A stretch of 64,000 nucleotides of DNA from Glebionis coronaria (Eukaryota > Streptophyta > Magnoliopsida > Asterales > Asteraceae), in NCBI GenBank assembly GCA_025667525.1, contig CM046878.1:76859696-76923695 (forward strand), written 5' to 3'. How positions within the stretch are numbered: position 1 is the first letter of the stretch; each line of letters opens with the position of its first letter. A program made the position numbers and the translations under genes. Below are positions 31,800-44,728 of this stretch, one piece after another. The notes under the pieces are model-generated. The model saw nothing but the letters and a program-made list of their open reading frames with translations, did no database searches and was not told the origin of the DNA.

Positions 31800-33733
31800 C
31801 TTCCCCCATCGTTAAAGAAGCTTTGTCCTCAAAACTTAGAGCGTATTATCGACACGAAAATCAACAAATAAATGTGTCTACTTAACATAGGATCGACGTA
31901 GACGCTCCTAGGTGAATTCAGGACCACGCCTAGAATTCCACCTCACATATACAATTGGTACACGGTTTTGCTTCAGCTGTTTGACCTCGCGGTCCATAAT
32001 TTCAGCAGACTTTTCAACAAAATTCAATTTTTTGTCGACTTGGATCTCGTCCAATGGCGCAACAAGTGTTTCATCAGACGACACTTCCTCAAATTTGACA
32101 TGTGAAGGTATTGTGCACCCGACTGAGTGCTTGTGGCAACTCTAACCTATAAACCACGATTCCAACCTTTGTTAAGGTCTTGAAAAGTCTAATGAGCGAA
32201 GGCTCACTACCCACGTTTGCCAAAACGTATCATACCTTCCCAAGGTGATACTCTTCATATAACCTCATCTCTATCATTTGTTGCTAAGAGGGGCATGAAT
32301 GATGTTCTCTTAACAAATAATCACAATGCGGCATTCGAAAACTAGTCGATGCAAATGTTATCGACAAAACTTCGTAAAATATACGGACGTAAGGTCGATG
32401 TTAAACGAACAGTTCGATAAGAAAAAATGGTGTAGCGTTGAATAATAAGGTCGACTCTATATAATGCGGTTGAATAGGAATCTACTCTAACATATGGATA
32501 TCCATCTCTTGCACAAGTTAAGTATACACACGCAAAATTCTGCTTTTCGAAAATAGAAAGGGAAAAATGAATTTTGACAAAATGTTTATGGTGACTAGTA
32601 TGAGCATAGTATGGTCCTTCCCAGATTATACATAGGTGATCAGGCTTTGTATAATTGGTGACTATTATCGTAATCAAATTGTTTATACCATACTAGTTTA
32701 TAAGATAGTAACCAAAACAATTTATGAAAATAGTTTTGTAAAATGAGGACAAAATATTTTAAAATATTCCAAGAAATAGTTTACAAGGCGTTTTCGCAAC
32801 ACTTTTAGAACGGTCTAGTGAAATAGTGACAAAATAACGAGTAGTTTATGAAGTGATGGCAGAATGGTGCATAATATAGTTGCAAATGGTTCATAAGATG
32901 ATGTGAAAACATAAAAAAAATTCATAAGATGATATGAAAGAAGAGATATTGCAAGACAATGGCGAAATGATTCAAAATGTGAAAATGCTTTCAAAAGGGA
33001 TGAAATTTAACGAACCATCAAAACACACTGATTAATAGATATTCAAATTTAAAAAGCGATGTCAAGACATTGATTAATTAATTGAAATCCTCCCATGCAT
33101 TAGCATACTCCATGTCGTCGTTGGGGTTCTTACGCGCTTTTCTTTTTTTTTTGTTAGCATTCTTCCAAATAAAAATGGCAAAATAAGACAATATAAGTTG
33201 ATTCTGAAAGGTTGAATCCCGAAGTGAAATGTTACAAGGTGACGAATTGAAGTCGCGTTCAAACTAATCGACTTGTTTCTAAATGACGGGTCACGATATA
33301 AGACAATTGTTTTCAAATTTAACGGATGGGTGTTAAAACCCAGAGTCAGATAGTAAGATAATAAGTGGGGTCAAAAGACTATGACGAATTTAGATGAAAC
33401 AAAATTATGTAAAGTCATGTGAGAGATATCCAAAATAACCATCGTAATAATTACAATGTTATAGAATAAAAGGAGAACATTGTTTCACTTACAATGTCTA
33501 ACGATTGTACAAGCGTTTATCTAAATGACATGAGATACGCGTGAGAAGTAGTAAACGCAAGTATAGGGCAATGCAAAAGTATGCATGCAAAAAGTAGCCG
33601 TGTATATATGATAATATATAAAATATGTATATGTATAATATAATAGCACATAAAGCACGTAATCACATATCGGTTATAGTCTAGGCCTAAGATGCAAACC
33701 TAGTCCTCTATAACCAAGACTCTGATACCAATC
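31800..33733 (-). mobile_element. D internal region 2
   Basis: A close copy of 25571-27538, 34 bases shorter overall. The polypurine tract is better preserved (GATGGGGGAAG on the minus strand). The primer site at 33718-33730 reads TGGTATCAGAGTC on the minus strand, a good match to initiator-Met tRNA. Confidence 0.8.
31920..32310 (-). pseudogene. pol: Ty3-gypsy pol C-terminal remnant 2
   Basis: Second copy of the pol tail with the same breaks as at 25690 (for example the deleted base after the HNTF block), plus private changes. Shared damage shows that the pol was already dead before the array was formed or that both internal regions come from one decayed source. Confidence 0.7.
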
Positions 33734-36700
33734 TTTAACACCCCAAGAATTTGTCAACGGAAGTTGTAAAGCTCGGGGGCAGTTACGTCATAATAACAAA
33801 GTCCAGGGTGCAAGAGAACGACTCTAAATGAGACGTTTTAAAATAATTTACCTCGTTGCATTAGATTTAGAAATACAAAGTTCAAATCATAAACAAGTTT
33901 AAGCAAGTGTAGCGGAAATCAGAGTTTAAATAACAACAATGAGGTAAAAAGTTTATTAAGCATGAGCAAATCTTCAAATCCAAGTATGGTATGGTGAGAT
34001 TCCAAAGCAAGCAACAAGCAAGTAGTTCAACACCTGAGATAAACGCTTAAAAGTGTCAACATAAGGCTGGTGAGTTCATAGGTTTAAGTTAAAAGTATAA
34101 CATTCAATGTTGGACCGCAAACAAACTGTTTAAAGCATATGAGACAATATGGGCGATATAATGTCATGCATATGGGAATAAGATGTGATAATTATAGTTA
34201 TAATAGCACTAAGCTCATGACACCGAGTCTGATGACAAGCACGTACAACTGATGCACGCGTAATATATAAGATTGCCCCAAGTAGGTGCCTAACCCATGT
34301 CCACCTAGCAACAACCATATGATATACGTCCGTTTGGCATGGCGATGTATTTGAACACCCGGACGGGGGTTGTCAAACCCCAATAGATCTATCCATAACA
34401 TAAGCGCCTACTCATCCAGAGTAACTAATGGTTCATGATAACATGGGACTAGTGGGCTATCGCTACTTAGGCATATCACACATAACTATTAGCAAGGAAA
34501 CAATGTAAAAAGATTTTGCGTCCAATAAGCAGGCAACAAAGCATTTATCTTACCCAAGTGATTAAACATAAAAGACAGTTTAATAAGGGCTATGACTTAC
34601 CTCAAAATGCAAAAGATATCACAGCAAGAATATGAAATCACAGATGCAGCAAACACAAGTCGCAACCTAAATATATAACGCTAAGTTAGGTCGTAGTCAA
34701 ATAATGTAATGATTTCGTCACACGCAGAGGTCACCCATTTACCACGGTTTAAGTTATAAATAAAATCAACTCAAAACATTTATCGATGTAATATTCGACC
34801 AAACTCCCAAGTGAAGGAGATGTCGTCTTGTCTTGATAAAATTTGGCAGCCTTTCGGCGTCATATTTATCTAAACCATTTTAACTCTAGTTAAAATATTT
34901 ATAATCTTCTAAAAGAAAATCGGCAGCCTTACACATAGCCTCACGTCACTCGACATAAAACATCTTACCAAAAATAATATTTACACACAAATTATACACT
35001 TACTAAACCTTTAATAAATCTTAGTATTTAGAAAATTAAAGTATAGACACCAAATTTAGTACTAAAGCCCACTTGACCATTTGTAAATTCTTTTTGATAT
35101 CACTGTTTAGGGAGACTGTTGGACAAGACACAAGCTTTTCTTTTTAACAATACTAATACCAATTCCGAATTAATATTTGTGAAGAAGTTTTTATAAGTAT
35201 CAAAGACTTTATACAAATAACCATATTTACCCACTTGACAATTTATGAAAGCCAAACAGTGATCAACAGGAAAACCCACTTGACCTATTAATATTGGTTT
35301 GTTGTGTCGGAAGAAACAAAGCACAAGACATGACATGACAAAATTTTCTTTTGTAAATTATATTCCATTCATTTCCATCTTAACACCATTCTTGTTCTCT
35401 CACTTACTACAGCAGTAACAAAACTCATATTACAAAAACCATATGCTCTCTCTCTCGGTATAGACAGACACAACAAGGACAACCATTTTTGCTCTTATAT
35501 TCTCGTCTCTCTTACTCTCTCGTTAGAAAAACAGCAAAAGAAAACACTTTCCATTTCATGTTCATACTTCATACTACTACTCTCTCTCTCTCGTGTATAT
35601 AACAGTAGCAGGAAAACATTTGCATAACCATTTTACAACCTCACTTTTGAAATAAACTTGACACTCCAAATGTTGCATTTTTCTCTCGGCAAATAACAGG
35701 ACGCACCAAAACATCTCGGACAAAACAACAATAAGTACCATCGTTTGAGAAAAGCCATCTTGTAACCCTTTTTCCTTGACACGCTATATCCACAAAACGA
35801 AACCCATTTATAAAACCACGTTTTCGACTCGACAACTCATGCTCACAAAACCCTAGGAACAAAAACAGTAGCATCAAAACTCATCCTTAGAAAACCTCAC
35901 GTCTCACATTTGCTTGACCTTACGACACAAAACGCGGTTCGACACGTACCCGTTAATTTTAACATACACCAAAAGACGCACCAACACGAGACCTCAAGCA
36001 TGTACATGAATCATACGTGAGAAACCAACAGTTTTGAAAACCCATTTTTGGAATACACTCTTGCGTTTCAAACTCACAAAACGTTTACAAGACTCGTAAC
36101 AAAACTCTCGCATCTCATATTCAAACTCACAAGCTTTCGCAATAACCTATTATTCTCGTCCTACATTTGTTTGCTTATATTCAAGACTCAAACTCACACA
36201 AAGACATACCAACGATCTTTAAACGAGGTAAACGAACCTTTAAGTGCACACCCATGTAAACAAAATGTGTTTAATGTAGAAAACATGACCCGACGTAGTT
36301 AAGTTATCAAGTTTTAAGGATTTAGATTTAGTATGTTTAGTTTTCGAAGATGGTGGTAAAGTGACTCCAAACATGTACGAGTGACAACGCCATGTAAAAT
36401 GAAACAAGAAGGTATGAAGGTTTTCGGGGTAACCTTGAGCTCTCGGTGATACGGTGTTTGCTACGAACGAGATGATAGTCACACTATCCGTAAGTAACCC
36501 ACGCCTTAGAACCGAAAACCCACGTCAAAACGGAACTCGCAAACAAACAAATCAACCCGCATCACAATGAAACCCACTTGGTGTAGTACTCATGTTGACA
36601 ACAACAGTAACAAGAACTCTTCAAACAAGAAAACTCTTCGTCTTGTACCTCGCGATAACAGCAGCAGCAGGAACCTCGAACGGAAAACCCACGTCGTGTA

Positions 36701-37883
36701 ATACTCGCGTCGACAGCAACATCAGCTGGAACCCTCAAACGCCTTGGCCTAGAAAGGTTATCCGAACGTTTTTGTTTGTAAACGGGCGTGTTTAGTCGAT
36801 AGAGGTACAAGTATTTGTTGTAATTTATGTGGAATGATATTGTTATAATGGAGATTGAAGTTGAATGATGTATTTTTTTATATTTATGGGGTCGATTCTG
36901 TGTTAGAAAGATGGATATGGGAGTAAGATGGTGGAGGATGAAAATAAGAGTGATTGATGGAGTTTGGTGACAAATTTCGAACAGTGGTAGAGGAAAGTGT
37001 GACGTTGGTAGTTGTGTGAGTAAGATGATCAGGGCTGAGGGTGGTGTTACAACAAGCGTGTGTTTTTTTGTCATATGAGGGAGTGAGATTAGTATAGGGG
37101 TAAAAGGGTGCGTTTAGTGTGTAGGGGGGACCGTTTTGATCGCCCAATAGAAATGGGGTAACAGGACAGTACCATATACTGGTTATAGGGAATGCATGTG
37201 GAGATTTCAAATTTTGAAATTTGTAAACATATGTCTTGGAGGAAAATGCTAGCATCTTAGGTTAGGAATTTTGTTTTGTGTGTAGTTTCATAAATGAGAA
37301 TGCGATTAGGACAAGTTTTGGAAATAGTAGGCGAAAGTTCTAATTATGATATAGCATTACGTTAACGTTTGATGATTGTGTTAAGTGGCCGCGTTGGTCG
37401 TACATAAGGACGATTAATGACGATATGATTAATTAAAATAAATTCGAGCGAGAACGTTGGCGTCATAAAAATATAAAATCATGGCATTATAGTTTATGTA
37501 AATCGTGTGACGCATAAATTATGTAAACGTAAATAAAATATATCTAAGGATGACGGATATAGTTCGTGAGCGCAAGAGATCAATACTAACACGTGCATGC
37601 AGCTAAAATCAATTTAGCACATATAACGACATATACAATTAGCCAGGGAAGTATTTATATATACAGATAAGCAGACAACAGTTAAATTGCAGATAGCTCA
37701 CGCAAACGCGACACAGTTAAATCCTACACAGATTATGCACAAGTATAGGAATTAAATTTCAGATACGCTTAAATATTGATCGTAAATTATTACGCAACCA
37801 ATAGTGATACACTCGCAGTGTTCACAATAATGTAGACTGAGCACAGTCTAAGTAAAAATACACGCCAGCACACGTTATTTCAC
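33734..37883 (-). repeat. D LTR 3 (outer end truncated)
   Basis: 4.15 kb aligned with D LTR 2. Homology stops at CACGTTATTTCAC (37883); the last about 116 bp, including the TG terminus, are replaced by unrelated sequence. No target duplication can be checked. Confidence 0.85.
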
Positions 37884-39188
37884 TAAGTATTGTATACCAT
37901 TAGTACAAAAGTTTTAAAATTGTGTGGCCTCTCAAAAATGAAAGTTTTGTGCGGTTGCTTTTCTCGCATTTACTCAAATTTGGTCTTGATGTTCACGTTT
38001 ATCATCAAACAAAAAACGATACTCCTTAATGACACAAACAACCCATACGTTTATCAAAAAAGAAAAAAAACAAAAAAACCATACGTAATTACCATGTACC
38101 TATATGTTTGATAACTAACCAACTGGTTTAGCTCATTTGGCTACCAAGATTTTACTAAATAGTTTTTTTTAAAAAAGATTTTTTGAAAGTTTTGAATTCA
38201 AAACCTACTAAAAAAATTTATTCTCAGATAAAACGGATAAAAAGTTTAACATAATTAAATAAGAATTCGAAAAAAAATATTATGTCGTTTAAATATCATT
38301 ACACCGACTCGACCCGTTAATTACTAACCTTTGCCGTTCTAAAAAATATATTAACATTTTACGAAATTGGGTCACGGATGTTTATATGATGATTTTGGTG
38401 ATAGGTCCGTTGGGAGTGGATAACAACTCATCTTTGTTGGTGTTGGGTCCCCTTCAACACATTAATTAATAATGAAATCTATTATGCCCCACATACACAC
38501 CATATTTTCTCTTGTTAAATCATCATCATTTATGTAGGGCTTGTAGGGTCATTTCTATCTATCTAAAATGTCTCTATGTTTGCTACTAGAATATACTAGT
38601 ATGTGAACAAATTTTGTGAACCACAATTGACTAAAGTTTGTTAGGTGTGAAAATTCTCTAACGTTTTGTTGCATGGTTACGTTATTTTATGTTAGTCATT
38701 TTGCTCAAAAAAAATTTATGTTAGTCATGAAACTGGCTGGGATGAGTGCCAAATGGTTAATTTGTTTGATAAAATAAGGTAATGTGCGGAGTTAGGGAGG
38801 GGTCAAAGGGGCGTCCGATCCTCTTAACAAAAAAATTGTAGTCAAAATTTTCGAAAAAATTTCTGATCTTCTTATAATCTAACCTCCTAAAAACCTTTTT
38901 TTTTTAGTTTATAAAATATATCAAAGTTTGACTATCTTAGCAAAATTTTCTAGCTTCGCCCCTAATAATGTGTGGACGAAATGGTCACATTGGCCGGAAT
39001 GTGTTAGAGCCATGGGAGCGGTGGGTTGGTAAGTTATGTTAAAAGTTTTGTCGTGAGCTAACTCTTGACGGATATACTTTTTCTCGTGTTGAAGGAGCTG
39101 ACGTTAACCCTACTAATCACACTCAGAATGGATTTTTCTCTTTTTAGAGTATAGGGAGTTCTTGAGCCATGACTTGGTGTCATGTCCT
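37884..39188. other. AT-rich intergenic region
   Basis: No supportable gene. A stretch at 38118-38213 has a weak tRNA-derived look (TTTAGCTCATTTGGCTACCAAG, then GTTTTGAATTCAAAACC) but diverges too far to name. Around 38815-38960 the sequence GGGGCGTCC...TTCGCCCCTAAT resembles generic plant repeat ends. Confidence 0.5.
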
Positions 39189-39399
39189 AAAAAGTGCTGT
39201 CACGTAATCATATTTCTCACGACACTAGTTTTTACTGGTAATCCCGAATCGTGAGAAAACTGGTGCCGTCGAAATATTTTTTAAGTAAATAATAATTAAT
39301 ATTTTAAAACTAAAATAAAATTCATATCAAATTACAAAAACGTTACATAAAAAAAACATAAAAAACATGAAACTAAAAGACATAAAACTAAAAAACATT

Positions 39400-39655
39400 A
39401 TTATTCGAGCGCCGACTAGTCACGTGGTTGATACGTTGCCCGCATTCGTGCCTTTTGGGACTCGACAATTGCAGCGTCGACCGGATGCATTCCATTTGTG
39501 TCAACAACAAATCTTCGGAGTTAGCAAATTGAGATGCGGAGTATTGAGGTTGGTATTAGGGAACGTATCCCGAATTCGAAGATGAACCCGGAATTTGGTT
39601 GGTTGGGTCGTTGATCATACCGTAAACCCATTTAGGTGTTTGGTAGGGGTTGGAA
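39400..39655 (-). pseudogene. Relic of a transposon-associated ORF
   Basis: On the minus strand, after a long A run and CCTAG, the frame reads NPYQTPKWVYGMINDPTNQI and continues PGSSSNSGYVP to a stop, then QYSASQFANSEDLLLTQ in the same frame. From memory this looks like the N-terminal part of Myb-like ORF1 proteins that accompany plant PIF/Harbinger elements, which start near such PYQTP/GYVP stretches. There is no Myb domain here. Low certainty. Confidence 0.35.
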
Positions 39656-39658
39656 CTA

Positions 39659-39661
<3 letters not shown>

Positions 39662-39696
<35 letters not shown>
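39662..39696. repeat. 35-T homopolymer
   Basis: Thirty-five T residues in a row. On the minus strand it is an A run that immediately precedes the ORF relic, so it lies in what would be its leader rather than at a poly(A) tail. Confidence 0.9.
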
Positions 39697-39701
<5 letters not shown>

Positions 39702-40119
39702 AATGGGAGTTAAAAGTATATATGAAAATGTGTGTGAAGTTTGATAATATAAAGGCGTTTTATAGGTTTTTTAAAATGGTAAAAATGGAATTTTGGGTTT
39801 TTTTTTAAATCCGCTCCCCCAACGTTTTTATGACCGTTACATTCAAAAAAAATATTTAAAAATTATAAAATACCATGGCGAGAGCTGGTAGCCATGACGT
39901 CAAGCCGATGACGCAGAAAGACAGAGCCCTATGCTTTCGATTTTTCTCGCATGGTGGCCATGAACTCCACAGCTCTTAGTAAAATGGATAGGTGTGGCTC
40001 ATCATAGTACCAATTTTTTTTATCTTTTAGTATTATTATCTTTCAATATCAACTACAGTAATAAAAAAAAATTATGTTAAAGAGATTTTTGTGCCAGTTT
40101 TACGTGACACTAACTTTTT

Positions 40120-43052
40120 CTTTAATAGAGTACAAGTTTTTTAGCCTCGGCTGCTCTTGATGTTCTTGACGTATCGAGTACTATGACAATTCGATACCTC
40201 TTCATAGAATGTCATTAGTTTCATTTTCTCAAATGAAAGTGTACGGAAACGAGGTAGTAATATGATGAAGAAAATATTCACCACATTGATAGTGATACAC
40301 TTGAGAAAAAACAAAGTTATCATCAAATAAAATTAGGTGCACAATTTTTTTAATATCTATATATATAAATTAAGAAAAGACTAGACATATAAGATTCATT
40401 CAAAATGTATTTGAAAAAAATAATTAGCTTTTCTAAATACTACTGTAACACTAAATCGAGGAAGTACATAAGTTATTTCGAACAGATACAAGACCGCCTA
40501 GGTACGTCCTTGTAAATGAACACCGGTAAGTTATTCGCGTGTTGCGGTTATAGATATATAAAACTAAAATTCTATAAAAGTAATGTTTTATAAGTGTTCT
40601 TTTTTTCAATAATAATTTTACGTTTAATAATGATAGTTTTAAGTTGAAATAATTTTAAATAATAATAAACTACTTTATATAAAAGTAGTATTAACAAAAC
40701 ATGAAAAACGTTTATAAACAAATACAAGGTTCTACATCCCAAACACAAAATCCCTAGCTGAAACCGTCCAAACCACTAGAAATTCAACACGTAGCATTCA
40801 TAAAAACATCAAATCAATATTTTTTTTTTGTTCTTTTAAATGTTTATATATTCAAGTTGTTACAATACAAACATCATCATTTGCAAAACCAACCCACCGT
40901 CCATATGACCGCCCCACAAAACAAATGGTCATGATTTAACGCAGCCATATTCATCCATGTCATTACTATGGTTTTTTATAAGTATTACACGTGGCATAAA
41001 GTCATATACATACAAACTGCTGACCGATACACCGTTAGTACGACAGTGTGTGACAAATAAAATGGAATAATACAGTGTAGCACTATATATAGCCCATATT
41101 ATCAGCGACAGGTTCAATATGAATTACGTAGATTCGTATCACGGGGTTATGAATCACGTACTCAGATGGAGTTTGGGTTAGAGTCGTATTGTGGTCAGAA
41201 ACGAAATCAGATTGATGGGTGCTATTATATTTACTTCTTCTAGTTTATCGAAAAAAGATAAAAAATAAATTGTTTGTGTATTTTTTTTTTTGTCTTCTTA
41301 TCATTTTCTAACAGTGTTTTTATCAATTTTTTTTCCGTATTTTTTAGTTTAACAGTTTTAACTTATTAAACTTTATTTTTTCTATTCCGTATTTTTCGTT
41401 TTACAGTTTTATAACAAAATCAAAATTATTAAAAAAATAAATAAATAAAAATGCAAAATCATAGGGTATAAATAGGTTTTTTTTTAATCTACTACGAGGA
41501 GTTCCAACCGCCTTTAGAATGAATGGACTAATCTCCCGCGAGAGTTTGTTCGTATAAATGGGGTTTTTACGGGTATTAATAACCTTGCTCATGATTGAAT
41601 ACATAAAAAAAAAAAATTAATGTTGGTAATTTTAGAAAATAAATAAATATTTTTTACATTTAAAAATTGACTTCATATCAAAAAAATCCATTAGATTTTT
41701 TGAAATCAAAGGAAACCTCCTCGTTCATCTTTGACTGTTAAGGCTGAAGCTTATATTATAAATTACTACGTAAAATTTAAAGTTTATATAGTTATAGAGT
41801 TCTTTCTTGTATATAATAAAGTTAATACATCTAACTAAGTAGTGGAATATTTTTTAGTTCTTTTTTGATTATCTACTAATTTTTGAATGATACTTATGTA
41901 ATTTGACTATTATAAGCTTGTATAAGTGTTCTTTTATTAACTTACAAAAATGTACTGTAATAAAGCTTTCATAAATACGTGTGTCAAACAAAACATATTT
42001 TCTTTAAATCATTTTTGTGACACATATTTTGACATAGTTATAAGTTCGTGTATGTACGAAAATAACACATAAATTGAATTTACTTTAATATTTTAGTTTG
42101 AATGTGAATGTTTAAATTTTTTTACGTGTATAATGTTTCATAATTGTGATACTCGTACAACTAATAATCATGCACATGGTTATACATAAAAAATTATGTA
42201 TTAGTTAGTGTTTAAGTAGATTTTATAAAAAAATTATATAATTAAGATATAAAGCTTAGAAGATTTATAGTGTAAAAAATATTTATTTAATTTCTAAAAT
42301 TAGTATAAAAATATGAAAAATTATAAATTGCATTTAACTACAACTTATTTATTTAAATTTGATCTAAAGCTTTATTAATTACTTATTCTTCTTTTAAGTT
42401 TTGTTTTTCACGAATGTAACACATATATTTTCATGTCATTCTTTTCTTCAACAGATTTTTGTAATTTTATATATTTTTTTCAAATTTGTTAGTCAAATTT
42501 AAAAATAATTTGGTTTTTATTTTATAAAATTTAAAAATATATACTATTAAATAAAAAATTATTTTACAAACGAGTAAAAATTTTCACTAAACATTTTGTT
42601 TTATTAAATAAAAAACTCTTTTAAAATGAAAAGAACTTTACAATGCATTTTTTCATTAATTAACCAAAAAAAAGTAATTTGTGTGAGAAAATGGCTTTGC
42701 TCAAGGCATTTCTGGTTACCATTTTTGGGTCTGCAAATGCTATTATGCATGAAAAAAAGCATAAACATGGTGTCTGAAATAAGTTGTTAGAATAGATTAT
42801 TAGCATCCAGCTAAGTGAGCACACAGAATACTTGTCTTCAACTCTAAACAAATGATTGTTTAGTGCCAACAAAAATTAGATGGCTCACTTATCACATTAG
42901 CTCATGATAATCTAAATTAATCACTTTGAGATTTGTATAATCAGTATTTTTATAAAATAAGAGTAAGCTCAATTATGAGCTCCTAATATTATATTTAGTC
43001 AATGATTACTTTGATTTTTAAATTCATTAAATTTAGAGACAACCGCTAATTG
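40120..43052. other. AT-rich intergenic region
   Basis: About 2.9 kb, no gene supported on either strand. All frames are short and interrupted. Sequence is strongly AT-rich with many homopolymer A or T runs (for example 40820-40830, 41281-41291). Confidence 0.6.
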
Positions 43053-43189
43053 TTAGGTCTGTTTGGTTAGTAGAATGTTTTCGAGAGAATTGTAATTTTT
43101 AGAAATTATAATTTGATTTAATTGTAATTCAAAAAATGCGGGCTTGATAAAATTGTAATGTTTTGCAAATGTAATTATTTAAATCTGAA

Positions 43190-43740
43190 ACGTGTTTGGT
43201 TAATTCCAATTTTTTTATAAAATTTTAAAAATGAATAAAAAAATTATATTTAAAATAATATAAAATAACAAAAATATAAATAAATTAAATTAAAATATAA
43301 TTATTATTCTAATAAAAATAATAATTATTGTTATTAAAATAATCATAATAATAATTATTATTTTAATATTTCTAATATATAATAATAATAAAATATTAAT
43401 ATTAATAAAAATATTAATATTAATAAAACTATAAATAACAAAAATAATAATATTAATTAACTAAAAAATAAATAAAATATAAATATTAAAAATATTAAAA
43501 AATACAAATTAAAAAATTAAACATATAATATAATATACAAATAAAAAGAAATAAAAAATACAAATAAATAAATAATAAATTTAAAAGAAAATTATTAGTA
43601 ATAATAAAACTATTATTATTAACTTTTAATATTTTATTATATTATAATAAAAATAAAATTATTTTATTATATTATTTTGATATATATAATAATAATAAAG
43701 TTGATTAATAATAATAATAATAATATACTAAAAGTTATAT
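43190..43740. repeat. Extreme AT-rich, TAA-rich block
   Basis: Nearly pure A/T with repeated AATAATA, AAATATTAATATT and TAAATAAA words, probably expanded microsatellite inside the Tourist-like element. A matching AAT(n) block closes the reverse-transcriptase insertion at 48027-48062. Confidence 0.8.
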
Positions 43741-43744
43741 TTTA

Positions 43745-44225
43745 GTATCCCTTCATCCCTGTGGGCGATTCACGCTACTCTTCCACCTTCATCACCAATC
43801 CACCATAACCGTATCCCTTCATCACCATAACCGTATCCCTTCATAACCGTATCACAGTATCATCTCCATAACCGTATCCCTTCATCACCAATCCCTTCAT
43901 CTCCAATCCCTTCATCACCAATCCACCTTCATCACCAATCCACCATAACCGTATCCCTTCATAACCGTATCACCGTATCATCTCCATAACCGTATCCCTT
44001 CATCACCAATCCTCCATTACCGTATCATCTCCATCCACCTTCCTTTCACGTGTGTGGGCGATTTACGCTACTCTTCCCTGTCACATCATCCCTGTCGCAT
44101 CATCCCTGTCCTTTCACGCCACCCACCAGTAACCTCTATTGCGTTCTGTTCTTAATCCCCCACCAGTAACCTGTCGCATAATCCCTGTCCTCCACCAGTA
44201 ACCTGTCGCATAATCCCCCATTTCT
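43745..44225 (+). repeat. Minisatellite-like repeats upstream of RT
   Basis: Two families of imperfect direct repeats: CCCTTCATCACCAATCC / CCATAACCGTATCCCTTCAT units (43745-44045), then ACCAGTAACCTGTCGCATAATCCC / CATCCCTGTC units (44075-44220). They occupy the presumed 5' leader of the reverse-transcriptase element and are the only C-rich sequence nearby. Confidence 0.8.
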
Positions 44226-44728
44226 GTTCTTCACTGTATTGCATTCCCCTTTTTCATGGTTTCTGTTCTTCATCTTCTTTGATTGGCAGTAACACACGAT
44301 CGTTTTTGTAGTTTGACTGTTTTGGTTGTGGGTTTGTTTTGGTTGTGGGTTTTCGGTTGTTGGAGTTGGGTTTCGGTGTGCAGGTTGATTTACTGTTGGG
44401 TTGGTATTTTGGATAGCTTTGTTGGTTTGCGAGAGTTTGTTTAGCTTTAGGTCTGGGTTTTGATAGCAGTGGCACGTTTCTTGTGTATTCAGAACAGTAG
44501 GTTGTTTGGCAGTGGCTTGTTTCAGATTGGGGTTTTTGAGTGGTTGGTTGTGAGTGTTGGTTTTGAGCAAAAAACCTGTAAATATCCTATAGGGGTGGTA
44601 TTACAGGTAGATTTGCGGCTTTTGGTTCGTTCATTTACTAGTTGTTCGTTTGTTGGTTGTTTTGGGGTTGTGTTGTGGGGTTTGCGCGTACTATTGGTTG
44701 TTTTATGTTCGGTTTTAATGTTTTGATT

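Larger units (their letters stand above)
24074..37883 (-). mobile_element. Array D: LTR-internal-LTR-internal-LTR
   Basis: Three LTR copies (24074-25570, 27539-31799, 33734-37883) alternate with two internal regions (25571-27538, 31800-33733), all in minus orientation. The unit repeats with a period of about 6.2 kb. The middle LTR is complete; the left is cut by A1 and the right lacks about 110 bp at its outer end. Each internal region is only about 1.95 kb and keeps primer site, polypurine tract and a decayed pol tail. Such arrays arise by unequal recombination between LTRs or by insertion of tandem copies. The pol tail and long LTRs suit the Tekay chromovirus clade. Confidence 0.85.
39189..40119 (-). 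mobile_element. Possible DNA-transposon relic with inverted ends
   Basis: AAAAAGTGCTGTCACGTAA (39189) and, at the right edge, the complement of AAAAAGTTAGTGTCACGTAA (ending 40119) form imperfect inverted ends about 930 bp apart. The interior carries a peptide relic (39400-39655 minus) and a 35-T run (39662-39696). No target duplication is evident, so the boundaries are tentative. Confidence 0.35.

Noticed and set aside
38118..38213. tRNA-derived SINE
   Set aside because: The A-box is one base off, the B-box is poor and no tail or target duplication is seen.
44136..44570. 144-codon Asn/Pro/Thr-rich minus-strand frame
   Set aside because: Falls in the leader and minisatellite area on the strand opposite to the RT; composition follows the repeats.
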